Assembly: GCA_007132975.1 (NCBI GenBank)
Contig: SLNO01000085.1
Span: 1 to 45,283 of the forward strand
DNA: 45,283 bases
Reading direction: 5' to 3'
Source of the DNA: Balneolales bacterium
GTDB lineage: Bacteria; Bacteroidota; Rhodothermia; Balneolales; Natronogracilivirgulaceae
The notes under the pieces were generated by a model that saw only the letters and a list, made by a program, of their open reading frames with translations, was not told the DNA's origin and did no database searches. Numbering within the stretch: the stretch's first letter is position 1; each line of letters opens with the position of its first letter. The position numbers were made by a program, and so were the translations under genes. Shown one piece after another: positions 32,774 to 41,732 of this stretch.

Positions 32774-33104
32774 GATAACAATAGCACAGATTGGTAGTTT
32801 GATGTTGGTCTCCGGCTGGATTTTGACGGAGAAGTTCCGGTGTAGGCGTGCCCCGGCACAAATTCATTCCCCGAACTGTGTTCCAACCGCCGGGCAACGG
32901 TCGGAAATATGCAAAAAGGTCACGAATATCCAAAAAAAACAAACATGAGAAAGGGCGCCGGAAGATTGATGCGGATGCACAGGCGGTTTTTTAGCGCTTT
33001 TAACGTGAATGCCGTACCTTTTCATTATTGACACTTTTGCGGAATGGCAAGACAAATTGCCGTTCCGGCCGATTCCAAACCTCCAAAATTTCACAGGGAT
33101 AACC
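32774..33104. other. divergent intergenic region amidohydrolase / GH97
   Basis: 331 bases between divergent genes; promoters for both must lie here. An A-run (AAAAAAAAC near 32931-32940) is the main feature. I see no clear repeat, hairpin terminator or riboswitch-like fold. The open frame of the GH97 gene extends up to 33009, but that part encodes no signal peptide. Confidence 0.5.
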
Positions 33105-35216
33105 ATGGGTTCACGATTTGTTGCCATGCTGGTCGCTATTGCTGCGCTGGCGGCTCTGATTTTTTTTCTGATATCGCGGGCTTTTGACACCGGGACGCAC
33201 GGGGTCACATCGCCGGGCTTCATCAACTCCATCACCTTTCAGCTGGATGAAGACGGTGCGCCGTTCTATTCCGTCCAGCGCCGTGGAAAGACCGTCATCG
33301 CACCGTCGCGCCTGGGTTTTGAGCTGGACGGTGCGGCCGATCTGCGCGACGGCTTCATCGTCACCGGCGCCAACGTCACCGAAGTGGACGAAACCTGGGA
33401 GCAGGTCTGGGGCGAAAAGCAATTCATCCGCAATCACTACAATGAGTTGCGGGTGGATCTGGCCGAGGACCGTGACGAAGGGCGCAACCTCACGATCGTC
33501 TTCCGCGCCTACGATGACGGCATCGCCTTCCGGTACGAATTCCCCGGGCAGCCGCACCTCGATACGCTTGTTATCTTGGACGAGCTCACCGAATTCGCGC
33601 TCACCGGCGATCACCGCTCGTGGTACATCGACGCCTACCAGTGGAACCGGTTTGAATATCTGACCAAGGAGACCCCGCTCTCGGAAGCCGACACGGTCCA
33701 CACCCCGCTCACCATGCAGACCGCCGACGGGCTCTACCTTAGCTTCCACGAAGCCGCGCTGGTTGACTATTCCACCATGACGCTGGAACGGGTGGATGGA
33801 TACACGCTTCAGGCAAACATCATGCCGTGGTCCGACGGAGTGCGCGTGCGCGGTTCGGCACCCATGGTCACCCCGTGGCGAACCCTGCAGCTGGCCGGCG
33901 ACCCCGGCGGACTCATCACCTCCTACCTTATCCTCAATCTCAACGAGCCCAACAAGATCGAAGACACCTCGTGGATCGTGCCCGGCAAATACGTCGGCAT
34001 CTGGTGGGGGATGCACCTGGACAAGTACACCTGGGGGCCCGGGCCCAAGCTCGGCGCCACCACCGAGCGGGCCAAACGCTACATCGACTTTGCCGCCGAA
34101 CACGGTTTCGACCATGTTCTGGTGGAAGGATGGAACCCCGGCTGGGACGGCAACTGGTACGAGAGCGGCGTGGTGTTCGATTTCACACGGTCGATTCCCG
34201 AGTTTGACCTGGAAGGCGTGGCGCAGCATGCCCTGGACAGCGGCACGCGCCTGATGGGCCATCACGAGAATTCGGCCACCGTGCTGCATTACGAGTCGCA
34301 GATGGAGGAGGGTTTTGCCCTGTACGAGCGTTTGGGCGTCCGGGCCGTGAAGACCGGCTATGTGGGACACGGCCGTGAGATCATGCGCTACGACGAACAC
34401 GGCGAGGAGCAGTTCGAGTGGCACCACGGCCAGTTCATGGTCGACCATCACCAGCGTGTGGTGGAGCTGGCCGCATCCCACAAGATCTCCCTGAACGTGC
34501 ACGAAGGGGTCAAGGACACCGGCCTGCGGCGTACCTGGCCCAACCTGATGACGCGCGAAGTGGCCCGGGGGCAGGAATACAACGCCTGGGGCGGCAACGA
34601 CGGCCTGTGGGAAGGGCAGGGCAACCCGCCCGAGCACGTGCTCATTTTGCCGTTCACGCGCATGCTTTCCGGTCCGTTCGACTACACGCCCGGCATTTTC
34701 GACCTGCATTTTGACCAGTACCGGCCCGACAATCGCGTCCACCATACCCTGGCCAAGGAACTGTCGCTCTACGTGACCATCTACAGTCCGCTGCAGATGG
34801 CCGCCGACCTGCCGGAAAACTACGAAGCCAATCCTGAGCCGTTCCAGTTCATTGTGGATGTGCCGACAGACTGGTACGATACCAAAGTGCTGCATGCCGC
34901 TATCGGCGAGTACGTCACCATCGTACGCCGCGACCGCAACAGCGACGACTGGTACCTCGGCAGCATGACCGATCGCGAGGGGCGCACGCTTGAGGCGCGG
35001 CTCGATTTCCTGGATGAGCGCCGCGATTATGTCGCCGAGATCTATCGCGACGGGGCGGATGCGCACTGGGATACCAACAAGTACGATATTGTGATCGAGC
35101 ACAAACTGGTGGACAGTGAAACGGTCATGCCGCTGGTGCTGGCGCCCGGCGGAGGGCAGGCCGTGCGCTTCCGACCGGCAACCGAAGCCGATCTTGAGGA
35201 ATTGTCCCGGATGTAA
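33105..35216 (+). CDS. glycoside hydrolase family 97 (SusB-like, inverting alpha-glucosidase type)
   Basis: 703 aa from the ATG at 33105, chosen because it opens with an N-terminal signal or anchor (SRFVAMLVAIAALAALIFFL) and has AGGGAT upstream. Domains: N-terminal beta-sandwich about 35-270, (beta/alpha)8 barrel about 275-560, C-terminal beta domain. The four carboxylates of the inverting SusB group are present: E388 (GHHENSA), E467 (NVHEGVKDTG), E485 (MTREVARG) and E491 (GQEYNAWGG); the spacing 18 and 6 between the last three matches SusB E508, E526 and E532. The retaining subgroup would have Asp at other positions. Predicted periplasmic alpha-glucosidase, Ca2+-dependent. No susC/susD genes in the window; it precedes a pullulanase gene. 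Confidence 0.95.
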   Translation: MGSRFVAMLVAIAALAALIFFLISRAFDTGTHGVTSPGFINSITFQLDEDGAPFYSVQRRGKTVIAPSRLGFELDGAADLRDGFIVTGANVTEVDETWEQVWGEKQFIRNHYNELRVDLAEDRDEGRNLTIVFRAYDDGIAFRYEFPGQPHLDTLVILDELTEFALTGDHRSWYIDAYQWNRFEYLTKETPLSEADTVHTPLTMQTADGLYLSFHEAALVDYSTMTLERVDGYTLQANIMPWSDGVRVRGSAPMVTPWRTLQLAGDPGGLITSYLILNLNEPNKIEDTSWIVPGKYVGIWWGMHLDKYTWGPGPKLGATTERAKRYIDFAAEHGFDHVLVEGWNPGWDGNWYESGVVFDFTRSIPEFDLEGVAQHALDSGTRLMGHHENSATVLHYESQMEEGFALYERLGVRAVKTGYVGHGREIMRYDEHGEEQFEWHHGQFMVDHHQRVVELAASHKISLNVHEGVKDTGLRRTWPNLMTREVARGQEYNAWGGNDGLWEGQGNPPEHVLILPFTRMLSGPFDYTPGIFDLHFDQYRPDNRVHHTLAKELSLYVTIYSPLQMAADLPENYEANPEPFQFIVDVPTDWYDTKVLHAAIGEYVTIVRRDRNSDDWYLGSMTDREGRTLEARLDFLDERRDYVAEIYRDGADAHWDTNKYDIVIEHKLVDSETVMPLVLAPGGGQAVRFRPATEADLEELSRM

Positions 35217-35320
35217 CCGGGCAGTGACCTTGGTGGCGGCAATTGTCCAAACGGCTTTCGGCCACATATTTTTCACATTAAAAATCATTGATTCACAACC
35301 AACATATTTTGCACTTTGTC

Positions 35321-38218
35321 ATGACCCGATTCATTCTATCGATTGCCATCCTGATGATAGCCGCAACGCTCATCCAATCCTGCAGAACAGCAAAAGAAGC
35401 CGGCCCCGGCGACATCATTTCGTCGGTATCCGGCGCTTCGGCCCACTGGGTCTCGGCGGACCGGCTTATCTGGGACAGCGGCCCCCTGGCCTATCGCCAC
35501 GAGATCCGGTTCAGCCAGAAGGCTGGCATCCGGGTGGATACGAACGGTGTCTCGGGCGGGACGGTGATCCCGGTCGGGCGCAGCGCACAGCTCGGCCACG
35601 AACTGGCCGGCCGGTTCCGCCACATTGCCGATCGTCCGGTTTTCCGGGTGGATGCCGGCCGCGATCTGGTATTCGAGGCCGTGAAAGGCCAGGTCATTGC
35701 CATCGCTTACGACCGGCGCGACCAGCCCGTGGCCGCCACCCGTGTGCAGTTTCCGGGCGTCATCGACCAGCACTTTTTCTACGACGGTGAACTGGGTCCG
35801 GTCTATCGTGAGGATACGCTTTCCGCCAACCTTTGGGCCCCCACCGCGCTATCGGTCAAGCTGCAGGTCTACGACGCGCAGAAAAACCTGGTGGATACGG
35901 TCTTGCCGGACCATGTTCGGGATGCCGAACCGGCCATTGTGCCCCCTGCCGATGGTGTATGGCGTTTCAGCGGCACGCGAGGTTCCTGGGACCGCAAATT
36001 CTACCGTTTCGAAATCACCGTCTACCACCACGTCAACAACCGCATCAACACCTACGAGGTGACCGACCCCTATTCGGTGAGCCTGGCCATGGACAGCCGC
36101 TTCAGCCAGTTTGCCGACCTGAACGACGCCGACCTCAAACCGCAGTGCTGGGGACGGCTCAGTAAGGAGCTTCCCCATCCGGCGGACATCACGCTCTACG
36201 AAGCGCATATCCGCGACTTCAGCATCAACGACCTGACCGTGCCCAGGGAGCATCGCGGCACATTCATGGCGTTCCGGCACAACGGGCTGCTCGACCGCAA
36301 CCTCTCCGACGGGATGGCCCACCTCAAGCGCCTTTCCGAGGCCGGGCTCACCCACCTGCACCTGCTGCCGGTCAATGACATCGCCACGGTCATTGAGAAT
36401 CCCGAGCGCCGGGTGGATCTGCACATGCCCTACCGCCGGATCTGCGATGTGATCCAGCATCCCGGATTGTTCGAACAGTGCGAACACCGCCAGTTTATAC
36501 CCATCCGGGAGGCGTTCGAACAAATGGTCGATGAGAATCCGGCAACGCATCTTGTGCAGAAACCCTACAGCCTGCCGGGACGCATGCGCGGCATGGCTGC
36601 TATGGACGGTTTCAACTGGGGCTACGATCCTTTCCATTTCAATGCGCCCGAGGGCAGCTATGCCACCGATCCCGACGGGGTCGCTCGCATCCTCGAACTG
36701 CGCAAGATGGTGCAGTCGCTGGCTCAGATCGGGCTGAATGTAGTGGTGGATGTGGTCTACAACCACACCTTCGCCTCCGGTCCGACATCGCGGTTCTCCG
36801 TGCTTGACAAGGTGGTGCCCGGGTACTATCACCGCTACAATCCCGATACCGGTGCCATGGAAACTTCTACCTGTTGTGACAATACCGCCGCCGAACACGC
36901 CATGATGGAGAAGCTGATCATAGATTCCGTGCTGCTGTGGGCGAAACAGTACAAAATCGACTCATTCCGCTTCGATCTGATGGGCCACCATCCGCGTTCG
37001 GTCATGGAGCGGCTCCGCGAAGAGCTTGCCACACTGACACTTGAAGAAGATCAGGTCGACGGCGCCAACATCTACATCTATGGCGAAGGCTGGAACTTCG
37101 GCGAGGTGGCAGATGACCGTATCTTTGTCCAGGCCACCCAGTTCAACATGGGCGGCAGCGGCATTGGCAATTTCAACGACCGCAGCCGCGATGCCATCCG
37201 GGGTGGCAACTTCACCAACAACGGCCGCGCTCAGGGATTCGTCAGCGGACGCTTTCTGTTCCCGAACGAGGAGGCCGATCCCGGGCAGGAGGAGGATCTG
37301 GCCTGGCTGCTGGATGCGGCCGACCGGATCCGCGTGGGTATGTCCGGCAACCTGGCGACCTACCCTTACATCAACCGTGAGGGCAGACGCGCAACCGGCG
37401 GTGACGAAATGATCGGTTTTGCCCATCAGCCGCAGGAGTCGGTCAACTATATCGACAAGCACGACAACGAGACGTTCTGGGACAACACCCAGGCCAAGCT
37501 GCCGCTGGATATGAGTATGGATGATCGCGTGCGCGTGCACATGCTCGGGAACGCCTTCATCAACTTCGGACAGGGTGTGCCCTTCTATCAGATGGGATCC
37601 GACATCCTCCGCTCCAAATCACTTGACCGCAACAGTTTTGATTCCGGCGACTGGTTCAATGCCATAGACTTTACGCTGGAATCGCATCTGTGGGCGCAGG
37701 GCCTGCCGCCGGCTTGGGACAATGAGTCGCGCTGGGATGATATTCGCGCGCTGTTCCGTGATGCCAACGTGGACGTGCGGCGCGAGCACATGGAGCTGGC
37801 ACACAAGCTCTTCCAGGAGCAGCTTCGCATCCGCTACTCCTCACCGCTGTTCCGGCTGCGAACCGCTGATGACATCCACAAGCGCCTGGCTTTCCACAAT
37901 ACGGGCCCCGATCAGGAGCCGGGGCTCATTGCCATGACCGTATCCGACGGCCGATGTGCCGGCGACCCGATCGACCCGAACCATGACGGCATCCTGGTGA
38001 TCTTCAACGCCGACAACAAGGCGCGTGATATTTCGCTGGAGTTGGAGGGCATGGCCTGGGATGGGTTGCAGCTCCACCCGGTACAGCAGCATGGCGCCGA
38101 TCCGGTTGTTGGAGAGTCTGAGCGTGACGGCAACAGGTTCCGCATCCCGGCCCTCACGGCAGCCGTTTTTGTGATGCCGCAACAGGGTGGTCAGGGTAAT
38201 TTCGTCTGCAATCAATAA
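35321..38218 (+). CDS. pullulanase-type alpha-1,6-glucosidase (GH13), lipoprotein
   Basis: 965 aa from the ATG at 35321: [21 protein letters not shown] is a lipoprotein signal with Cys after LIQS. N-terminal beta domains (about 30-280), including a CBM48-like part ending [13 protein letters not shown]; then YEAHIRDFS, the start of the GH13 catalytic barrel. Catalytic residues by motif: nucleophile D552 (FRFDLMGHH), acid/base E589 (GEGWNFGE), D715 ([11 protein letters not shown]); [11 protein letters not shown] is conserved region I. C-terminal beta domain present. Length and the [19 protein letters not shown] block match the large pullulanase-type alpha-1,6-glucosidases that debranch pullulan and glycogen. 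Together with GH97 it would give glucose from branched alpha-glucans. Confidence 0.94.
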   Translation: MTRFILSIAILMIAATLIQSCRTAKEAGPGDIISSVSGASAHWVSADRLIWDSGPLAYRHEIRFSQKAGIRVDTNGVSGGTVIPVGRSAQLGHELAGRFRHIADRPVFRVDAGRDLVFEAVKGQVIAIAYDRRDQPVAATRVQFPGVIDQHFFYDGELGPVYREDTLSANLWAPTALSVKLQVYDAQKNLVDTVLPDHVRDAEPAIVPPADGVWRFSGTRGSWDRKFYRFEITVYHHVNNRINTYEVTDPYSVSLAMDSRFSQFADLNDADLKPQCWGRLSKELPHPADITLYEAHIRDFSINDLTVPREHRGTFMAFRHNGLLDRNLSDGMAHLKRLSEAGLTHLHLLPVNDIATVIENPERRVDLHMPYRRICDVIQHPGLFEQCEHRQFIPIREAFEQMVDENPATHLVQKPYSLPGRMRGMAAMDGFNWGYDPFHFNAPEGSYATDPDGVARILELRKMVQSLAQIGLNVVVDVVYNHTFASGPTSRFSVLDKVVPGYYHRYNPDTGAMETSTCCDNTAAEHAMMEKLIIDSVLLWAKQYKIDSFRFDLMGHHPRSVMERLREELATLTLEEDQVDGANIYIYGEGWNFGEVADDRIFVQATQFNMGGSGIGNFNDRSRDAIRGGNFTNNGRAQGFVSGRFLFPNEEADPGQEEDLAWLLDAADRIRVGMSGNLATYPYINREGRRATGGDEMIGFAHQPQESVNYIDKHDNETFWDNTQAKLPLDMSMDDRVRVHMLGNAFINFGQGVPFYQMGSDILRSKSLDRNSFDSGDWFNAIDFTLESHLWAQGLPPAWDNESRWDDIRALFRDANVDVRREHMELAHKLFQEQLRIRYSSPLFRLRTADDIHKRLAFHNTGPDQEPGLIAMTVSDGRCAGDPIDPNHDGILVIFNADNKARDISLELEGMAWDGLQLHPVQQHGADPVVGESERDGNRFRIPALTAAVFVMPQQGGQGNFVCNQ

Positions 38219-38244
38219 TACTCCGGCAGTGCGGGCATTCTTGA

Positions 38245-38290
38245 AAAAACAGGTTCGGTATTTTGAAATCCGGACCTGTTTGCCTACCTT
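38245..38290 (+). terminator. hairpin terminator after pullulanase gene
   Basis: AACAGGTTCGG (38248-38258) pairs with CCGGACCTGTT (38270-38280) with one G-U pair; loop of 11 bases. It is preceded by an A-run and followed by TGCCTACCTTTTT. It ends the GH97-pullulanase unit. Confidence 0.75.
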
Positions 38291-38498
38291 TTTACTGGCT
38301 CTCGGTCCGATTCGTATTATTATCCGGCTTCTGTAGACCGTCCCGGAAACAGGATAACATTGTTGATATTTTTTCTTCCTGTCCCGTCCGTCGCTACACT
38401 GGAACTCCGGAAAGACCATTGCCGGCTTCATACCATCGTCCAGGTTCTAAAGTGTTTTTCCGTTATAGCTTGGCGATAAATACCTAACAATTATTTAC

Positions 38499-38741
38499 AT
38501 GAGTACAGGAGCATTGATTTTGGTCCTGTCGTCACTGCTGATCATAGGTGGCGGCCTGGCGCTGTTCCTCTGGGCTTTTTTCAACGGTCAGTTCGATCAG
38601 ATCCAGAAGGGCAGCATGCTTCCTTTCAACGAAGAGGAGCCGGCCGGCAAGCGCACCGACCAGATTTTCGGGGACGATGACACCCTGAGTGAAAAAGAAC
38701 CATATAAAGGAGAAGAGAAAACCTGTGGATCCCGGAAGTAA
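38499..38741 (+). CDS. ccoS: cbb3-type oxidase assembly protein CcoS
   Basis: 80 aa. One N-terminal membrane helix (LILVLSSLLIIGGGLALFLWAFFNGQFDQ), then a soluble acidic tail; the FLWAFFNGQFD segment is diagnostic of CcoS, which is needed for cofactor insertion into cbb3 oxidase. Its last 17 bases overlap the preferred start of ccoN. First gene of the cbb3 cluster. Confidence 0.88.
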   Translation: MSTGALILVLSSLLIIGGGLALFLWAFFNGQFDQIQKGSMLPFNEEEPAGKRTDQIFGDDDTLSEKEPYKGEEKTCGSRK

Positions 38742-40152
38742 ACAATCCCCTGAATATTCTGTCAGCGAACTGGATCGCAAGGCGCGCTTTGTGGTGCTGT
38801 TCCTGATCATGTCCGGCGTATTCTGGCTGCTGTTCGGAACGCTGCTGGCGCTGGTTGCCTCACTGAAAATGCACATGCCCGACTGGCTGGCCGCCTCGGG
38901 ATGGCTCACATTCGGGCGCGTGCGTCCGCTCCATCTGAACACCATGGTCTACGGCTGGGCGTCGCTCACCGGAGCCGGGGTGGCTTTGTGGCTGCTCAGC
39001 CGGCTGCTGAAAGTGCCTGTGATGCTGCGCGGATACATCATCCTGGCCGGTGTGCTTTGGAACATCGCGCTGGTGGTCGGCAGCATCCAGATCCTTGCAG
39101 GCGGCTCGCGAGGCATCGAATGGCTGGAGTTTCCGGTATCGACCATGGTGGTGATCGTGCTCTGCGTCATCATCATGTCCGCCTCGGTCCTGATGATGCT
39201 TGCCATGCGACGGGTCAAACAGCTCTATGTGTCGGTCTGGTACCTGATTGCGGCGTTCCTCTGGTTCCCGCTGCTCGGGCTCGTATCCTCCCTTCCCATT
39301 TTTGACACGCCCACCGTCCAGGCCGGCATGAACTGGTGGTATGCGCACAATGCCCTGGGGCTCTGGTTCACCCCGATTGGCCTGGCGGCCGCCTACTACT
39401 TCATTCCCAAGGTCCTGGGCCGGCCGATTTACAGTTACGGACTTTCCCTGCTCGGTTTCTGGGGACTGGCGCTGTTCTACAACTGGAACGGGTTCCACCA
39501 CCTTATCGGCGGACCGGTACCCACTTGGTTCGTCACCATATCCATCTCCGCCAGCGTGATGATGGTGATCCCGGTAGTAGTGGTGGCGGTGAACCACCAC
39601 ATGACCGTGGTAGGCTCGTTCCGTGCCGTGGTCAACTCGCCAACCCTGCGTTTTGTGGTCTTTGCCGCCATGAGCTACACTTTCGTAAGCCTTCAGGGCA
39701 GCATGCAGGCGTTGCGGTCTGTAAATGAGGTCATCCACTTTACCCATTTTGTGGTGGCCCACGCCCACATCGGAATGTACGCGTTTGTGACCATGATGCT
39801 CTTCGGGGCGTGCTACTACATCATCCCGAGAGTCACCATGCGCGAATGGCACTCCAAAAGCCTCATCAAATGGCATTTCTGGCTGACGGCCATCGGAGTG
39901 ATCATCTATGCCGTGGCGCTGCAGGGCATCGGGGTGTTCCAGGGGTTCGCCATGATCGACCCGGATGTGCCTTTCACGGATACGGTGACCATGACAGTGC
40001 CATATCTGGTGGCGCGCTCGGTTTCGGGCATCCTCATGGCGGCCGGACACCTCATCTTCACCTGGCTCATGTTCCGAATGGTCTGGCGCCCGGGCGAGCA
40101 GCCTGCCACGCCCCTTGTCTGGAATAAAATCAAAGAGGAGTTTGCGTCATGA
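38725..40152 (+). CDS. ccoN: cbb3-type cytochrome c oxidase subunit I (CcoN)
   Basis: 475 aa from the GTG at 38725, which is preceded by AAAGGAG; the frame extends to a GTG at 38689 (487 aa) but without a better signal. Twelve membrane helices expected. Haem b ligand H70 in RPLHLNTMVYGW; CuB ligands in WWYAHNALGLWF and NGFHHLIGGPVP; haem b3 and b ligands in THFVVAHAHIGMY. It is the catalytic subunit that reduces O2 to water with high affinity. The K/D-channel set is reduced as in all cbb3 enzymes. It overlaps ccoO by ATGA. Confidence 0.96.
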   Translation: MDPGSKQSPEYSVSELDRKARFVVLFLIMSGVFWLLFGTLLALVASLKMHMPDWLAASGWLTFGRVRPLHLNTMVYGWASLTGAGVALWLLSRLLKVPVMLRGYIILAGVLWNIALVVGSIQILAGGSRGIEWLEFPVSTMVVIVLCVIIMSASVLMMLAMRRVKQLYVSVWYLIAAFLWFPLLGLVSSLPIFDTPTVQAGMNWWYAHNALGLWFTPIGLAAAYYFIPKVLGRPIYSYGLSLLGFWGLALFYNWNGFHHLIGGPVPTWFVTISISASVMMVIPVVVVAVNHHMTVVGSFRAVVNSPTLRFVVFAAMSYTFVSLQGSMQALRSVNEVIHFTHFVVAHAHIGMYAFVTMMLFGACYYIIPRVTMREWHSKSLIKWHFWLTAIGVIIYAVALQGIGVFQGFAMIDPDVPFTDTVTMTVPYLVARSVSGILMAAGHLIFTWLMFRMVWRPGEQPATPLVWNKIKEEFAS

Positions 40153-40724
40153 CCCGATATTCCATTCTGCTTTTCGGCATCATTGCCACGTTTCTTATTG
40201 CCATGTTCGGCCTGACCATCCTCCCGAAAATCTTCATTGACGATGCGGTCAAAGAGCCGGTCTATTTCACCCCGTTCGAGGTCACGGAAGGGCACAAGAT
40301 CTTCGTGCGGGAAGGATGCATTTATTGCCATTCCAAGCAGGTGCGTCCGGAGGGATACGGAGCCGATTTTGAGCGTGGATGGGGACGGGCCAGCGTTGCC
40401 ACCGATTACCGCAATCTGCTGCCGCACAATCTGGGCACCATGCGTACCGGTCCAGACCTTGCCAATATCGGCGCACGACAGCCGGGGCGCGACTGGCACT
40501 ACCTGAACCTGTATCAGCCCCGGGCCATCAACGAGCACAGTATCATGCCGCCCTATCCCTGGCTTTTTGAAGTTGTGGGCGAGGAGGCGCGTCCGGGCCG
40601 CGATGGCTTGCGCCTGCCCGAGCCCTACCGCATCGAAGGCAAGAAGGTGCTTCCGACCGATGAGGCGCGCTACCTTGTGACCTACCTGATCTCCCTGGAC
40701 CAGCAAATTGCAGGAGTGGACTGA
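40149..40724 (+). CDS. ccoO: cbb3-type cytochrome c oxidase subunit II (CcoO), mono-haem cytochrome c
   Basis: 191 aa. N-terminal membrane anchor about 5-27, then a periplasmic c-type domain with C57-x2-C60-H61 (EGCIYCHSKQVRP) and an axial Met in EHSIMPPYPWL. GYGADFERGWGRASVATDYRN is the CcoO block. It passes electrons to CcoN. ATG overlaps the ccoN stop; its own stop overlaps the next start by one base, so N, O and P are coupled. Confidence 0.96.
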   Translation: MTRYSILLFGIIATFLIAMFGLTILPKIFIDDAVKEPVYFTPFEVTEGHKIFVREGCIYCHSKQVRPEGYGADFERGWGRASVATDYRNLLPHNLGTMRTGPDLANIGARQPGRDWHYLNLYQPRAINEHSIMPPYPWLFEVVGEEARPGRDGLRLPEPYRIEGKKVLPTDEARYLVTYLISLDQQIAGVD

Positions 40725-41497
40725 TGGCTGAAGAAAAAAAATACGAAGGCCGGGATACGGGACCCGATAAGCACAAAATGAACCCCGAGGAACAGGAACG
40801 CCGCGTAAACCAGGAACGTGCCGCTGACCAGGAACGTCCCGAAAAGCGCGACAAACCCGGTGTGAGCAGCGACTTTACCGATCCCGAAGATGAGCGCAGC
40901 ATGGAGGAGCTTCACCGTGCCGCCATGGAGCGGGAGGAGCAGCTCCCCGAGGAGGGCAATGAGCGCGGTCCCTGGTGGATGTATGCCATCATTGTTGCCA
41001 CGCTGGCGTTCGGATTCTTCTACATGGGCCGGTATCTGGGTGAGATTTCAGACCAGCCGCACGTTCTGTTCACGACCCCGGCCCCGGTCGATGAGGTCGC
41101 GGAGGAGCTTGATCTGATGGCCACGGGAAGCCGTGTGTACACGCGCCTGTGCCAATCGTGCCATCAGCAGGATGGTGCCGGCGTGCCGGGAGCGTTTCCC
41201 CCGCTGGGTGGATCGGAATGGGTGATCGGCGCCCCGGAGCGTCCGGTCTACATCGTGCTTCAGGGCTTCCAGGGTGAAATTGTGCGCAACGGGGTCACCT
41301 ACAACGCCGTAATGCCCGGTTTTGGCCGTCTGCTGTCGGATGACGAAGTGGCGTCGGTGGTTACCTACATCCGCAACTCCTTTGGCAACGAAGCCCCGGA
41401 GGTTACGCCTGAAGAAGTGGCCGAAATGCGCGAAGCCGCAGCCGGGCGCACCGATCCATGGACGGAAGCCGGCCTCGACGAATTCATCGGCCTGTAG
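40724..41497 (+). CDS. ccoP: CcoP-like subunit with a single haem c
   Basis: 257 aa. Residues 1-80 are cytoplasmic, extremely charged and helix-forming (EEQERRVNQERAADQERPEKR); one membrane helix 84-103 (WWMYAIIVATLAFGFFYMG); then a periplasmic cytochrome c domain with C143-x2-C146-H147 (LCQSCHQQD) and Met in NAVMPGFGRL. Classical CcoP is di-haem; here only one CxxCH is present, as found in some Bacteroidota. Its position directly after ccoO identifies it. No ccoQ gene is seen. Confidence 0.9.
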   Translation: MAEEKKYEGRDTGPDKHKMNPEEQERRVNQERAADQERPEKRDKPGVSSDFTDPEDERSMEELHRAAMEREEQLPEEGNERGPWWMYAIIVATLAFGFFYMGRYLGEISDQPHVLFTTPAPVDEVAEELDLMATGSRVYTRLCQSCHQQDGAGVPGAFPPLGGSEWVIGAPERPVYIVLQGFQGEIVRNGVTYNAVMPGFGRLLSDDEVASVVTYIRNSFGNEAPEVTPEEVAEMREAAAGRTDPWTEAGLDEFIGL

Positions 41498-41527
41498 CGC
41501 GTGAGTCTGCACGGACTGTCAACCCGG

Positions 41528-41678
41528 GCAGACAACCAAGTCTGCCGATCAGGACGTGCGATCAGACCGGTTGGACCAGGACGGACAATCAGGTCTGCCG
41601 ATCAGGACGAGCGATCAGGCAGGTTGATCAGTTCGGTTGGCCAGCATGGACAATCATGTCGGTCAATCAGCCCGTGTG
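41528..41678. repeat. imperfect direct repeats downstream of ccoP
   Basis: The 35-base segment that begins GACAACCAAGTCTGCCGATC at 41531 recurs as GACAATCAGGTCTGCCGATC at 41584 (53 bases later, including the GGACG.GCGATCAG tail), and a shorter version, GACAATCATGTCGGTCAATC, begins at 41649. GCAGAC/GTCTGC (41528-41545) also forms a small palindrome. The region fills most of the 235-base gap between ccoP and the copper ATPase gene. No conserved reading frame. Confidence 0.75.
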
Positions 41679-41732
41679 AACATCCGAGTTGAATAACAGT
41701 CGCTTTTTTTGTAATCACCACTGCCAATTATC

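Noticed and set aside
33111-35288. 725-aa open frame on the minus strand
   Set aside because: It is antisense to the GH97 gene, which has full family motifs. Long antisense frames are expected in GC-rich coding DNA, and the translated product has no fold or motif I recognise.
35217-35320. Start of the pullulanase at the upstream TTG 35288
   Set aside because: The ATG at 35321 gives a proper lipoprotein signal; the longer form adds 11 residues without a signal function.
38860-40050. 396-aa minus-strand frame, rich in His and Asp
   Set aside because: Antisense to ccoN; its composition is the complement of membrane-helix codons, not a real His-rich protein.
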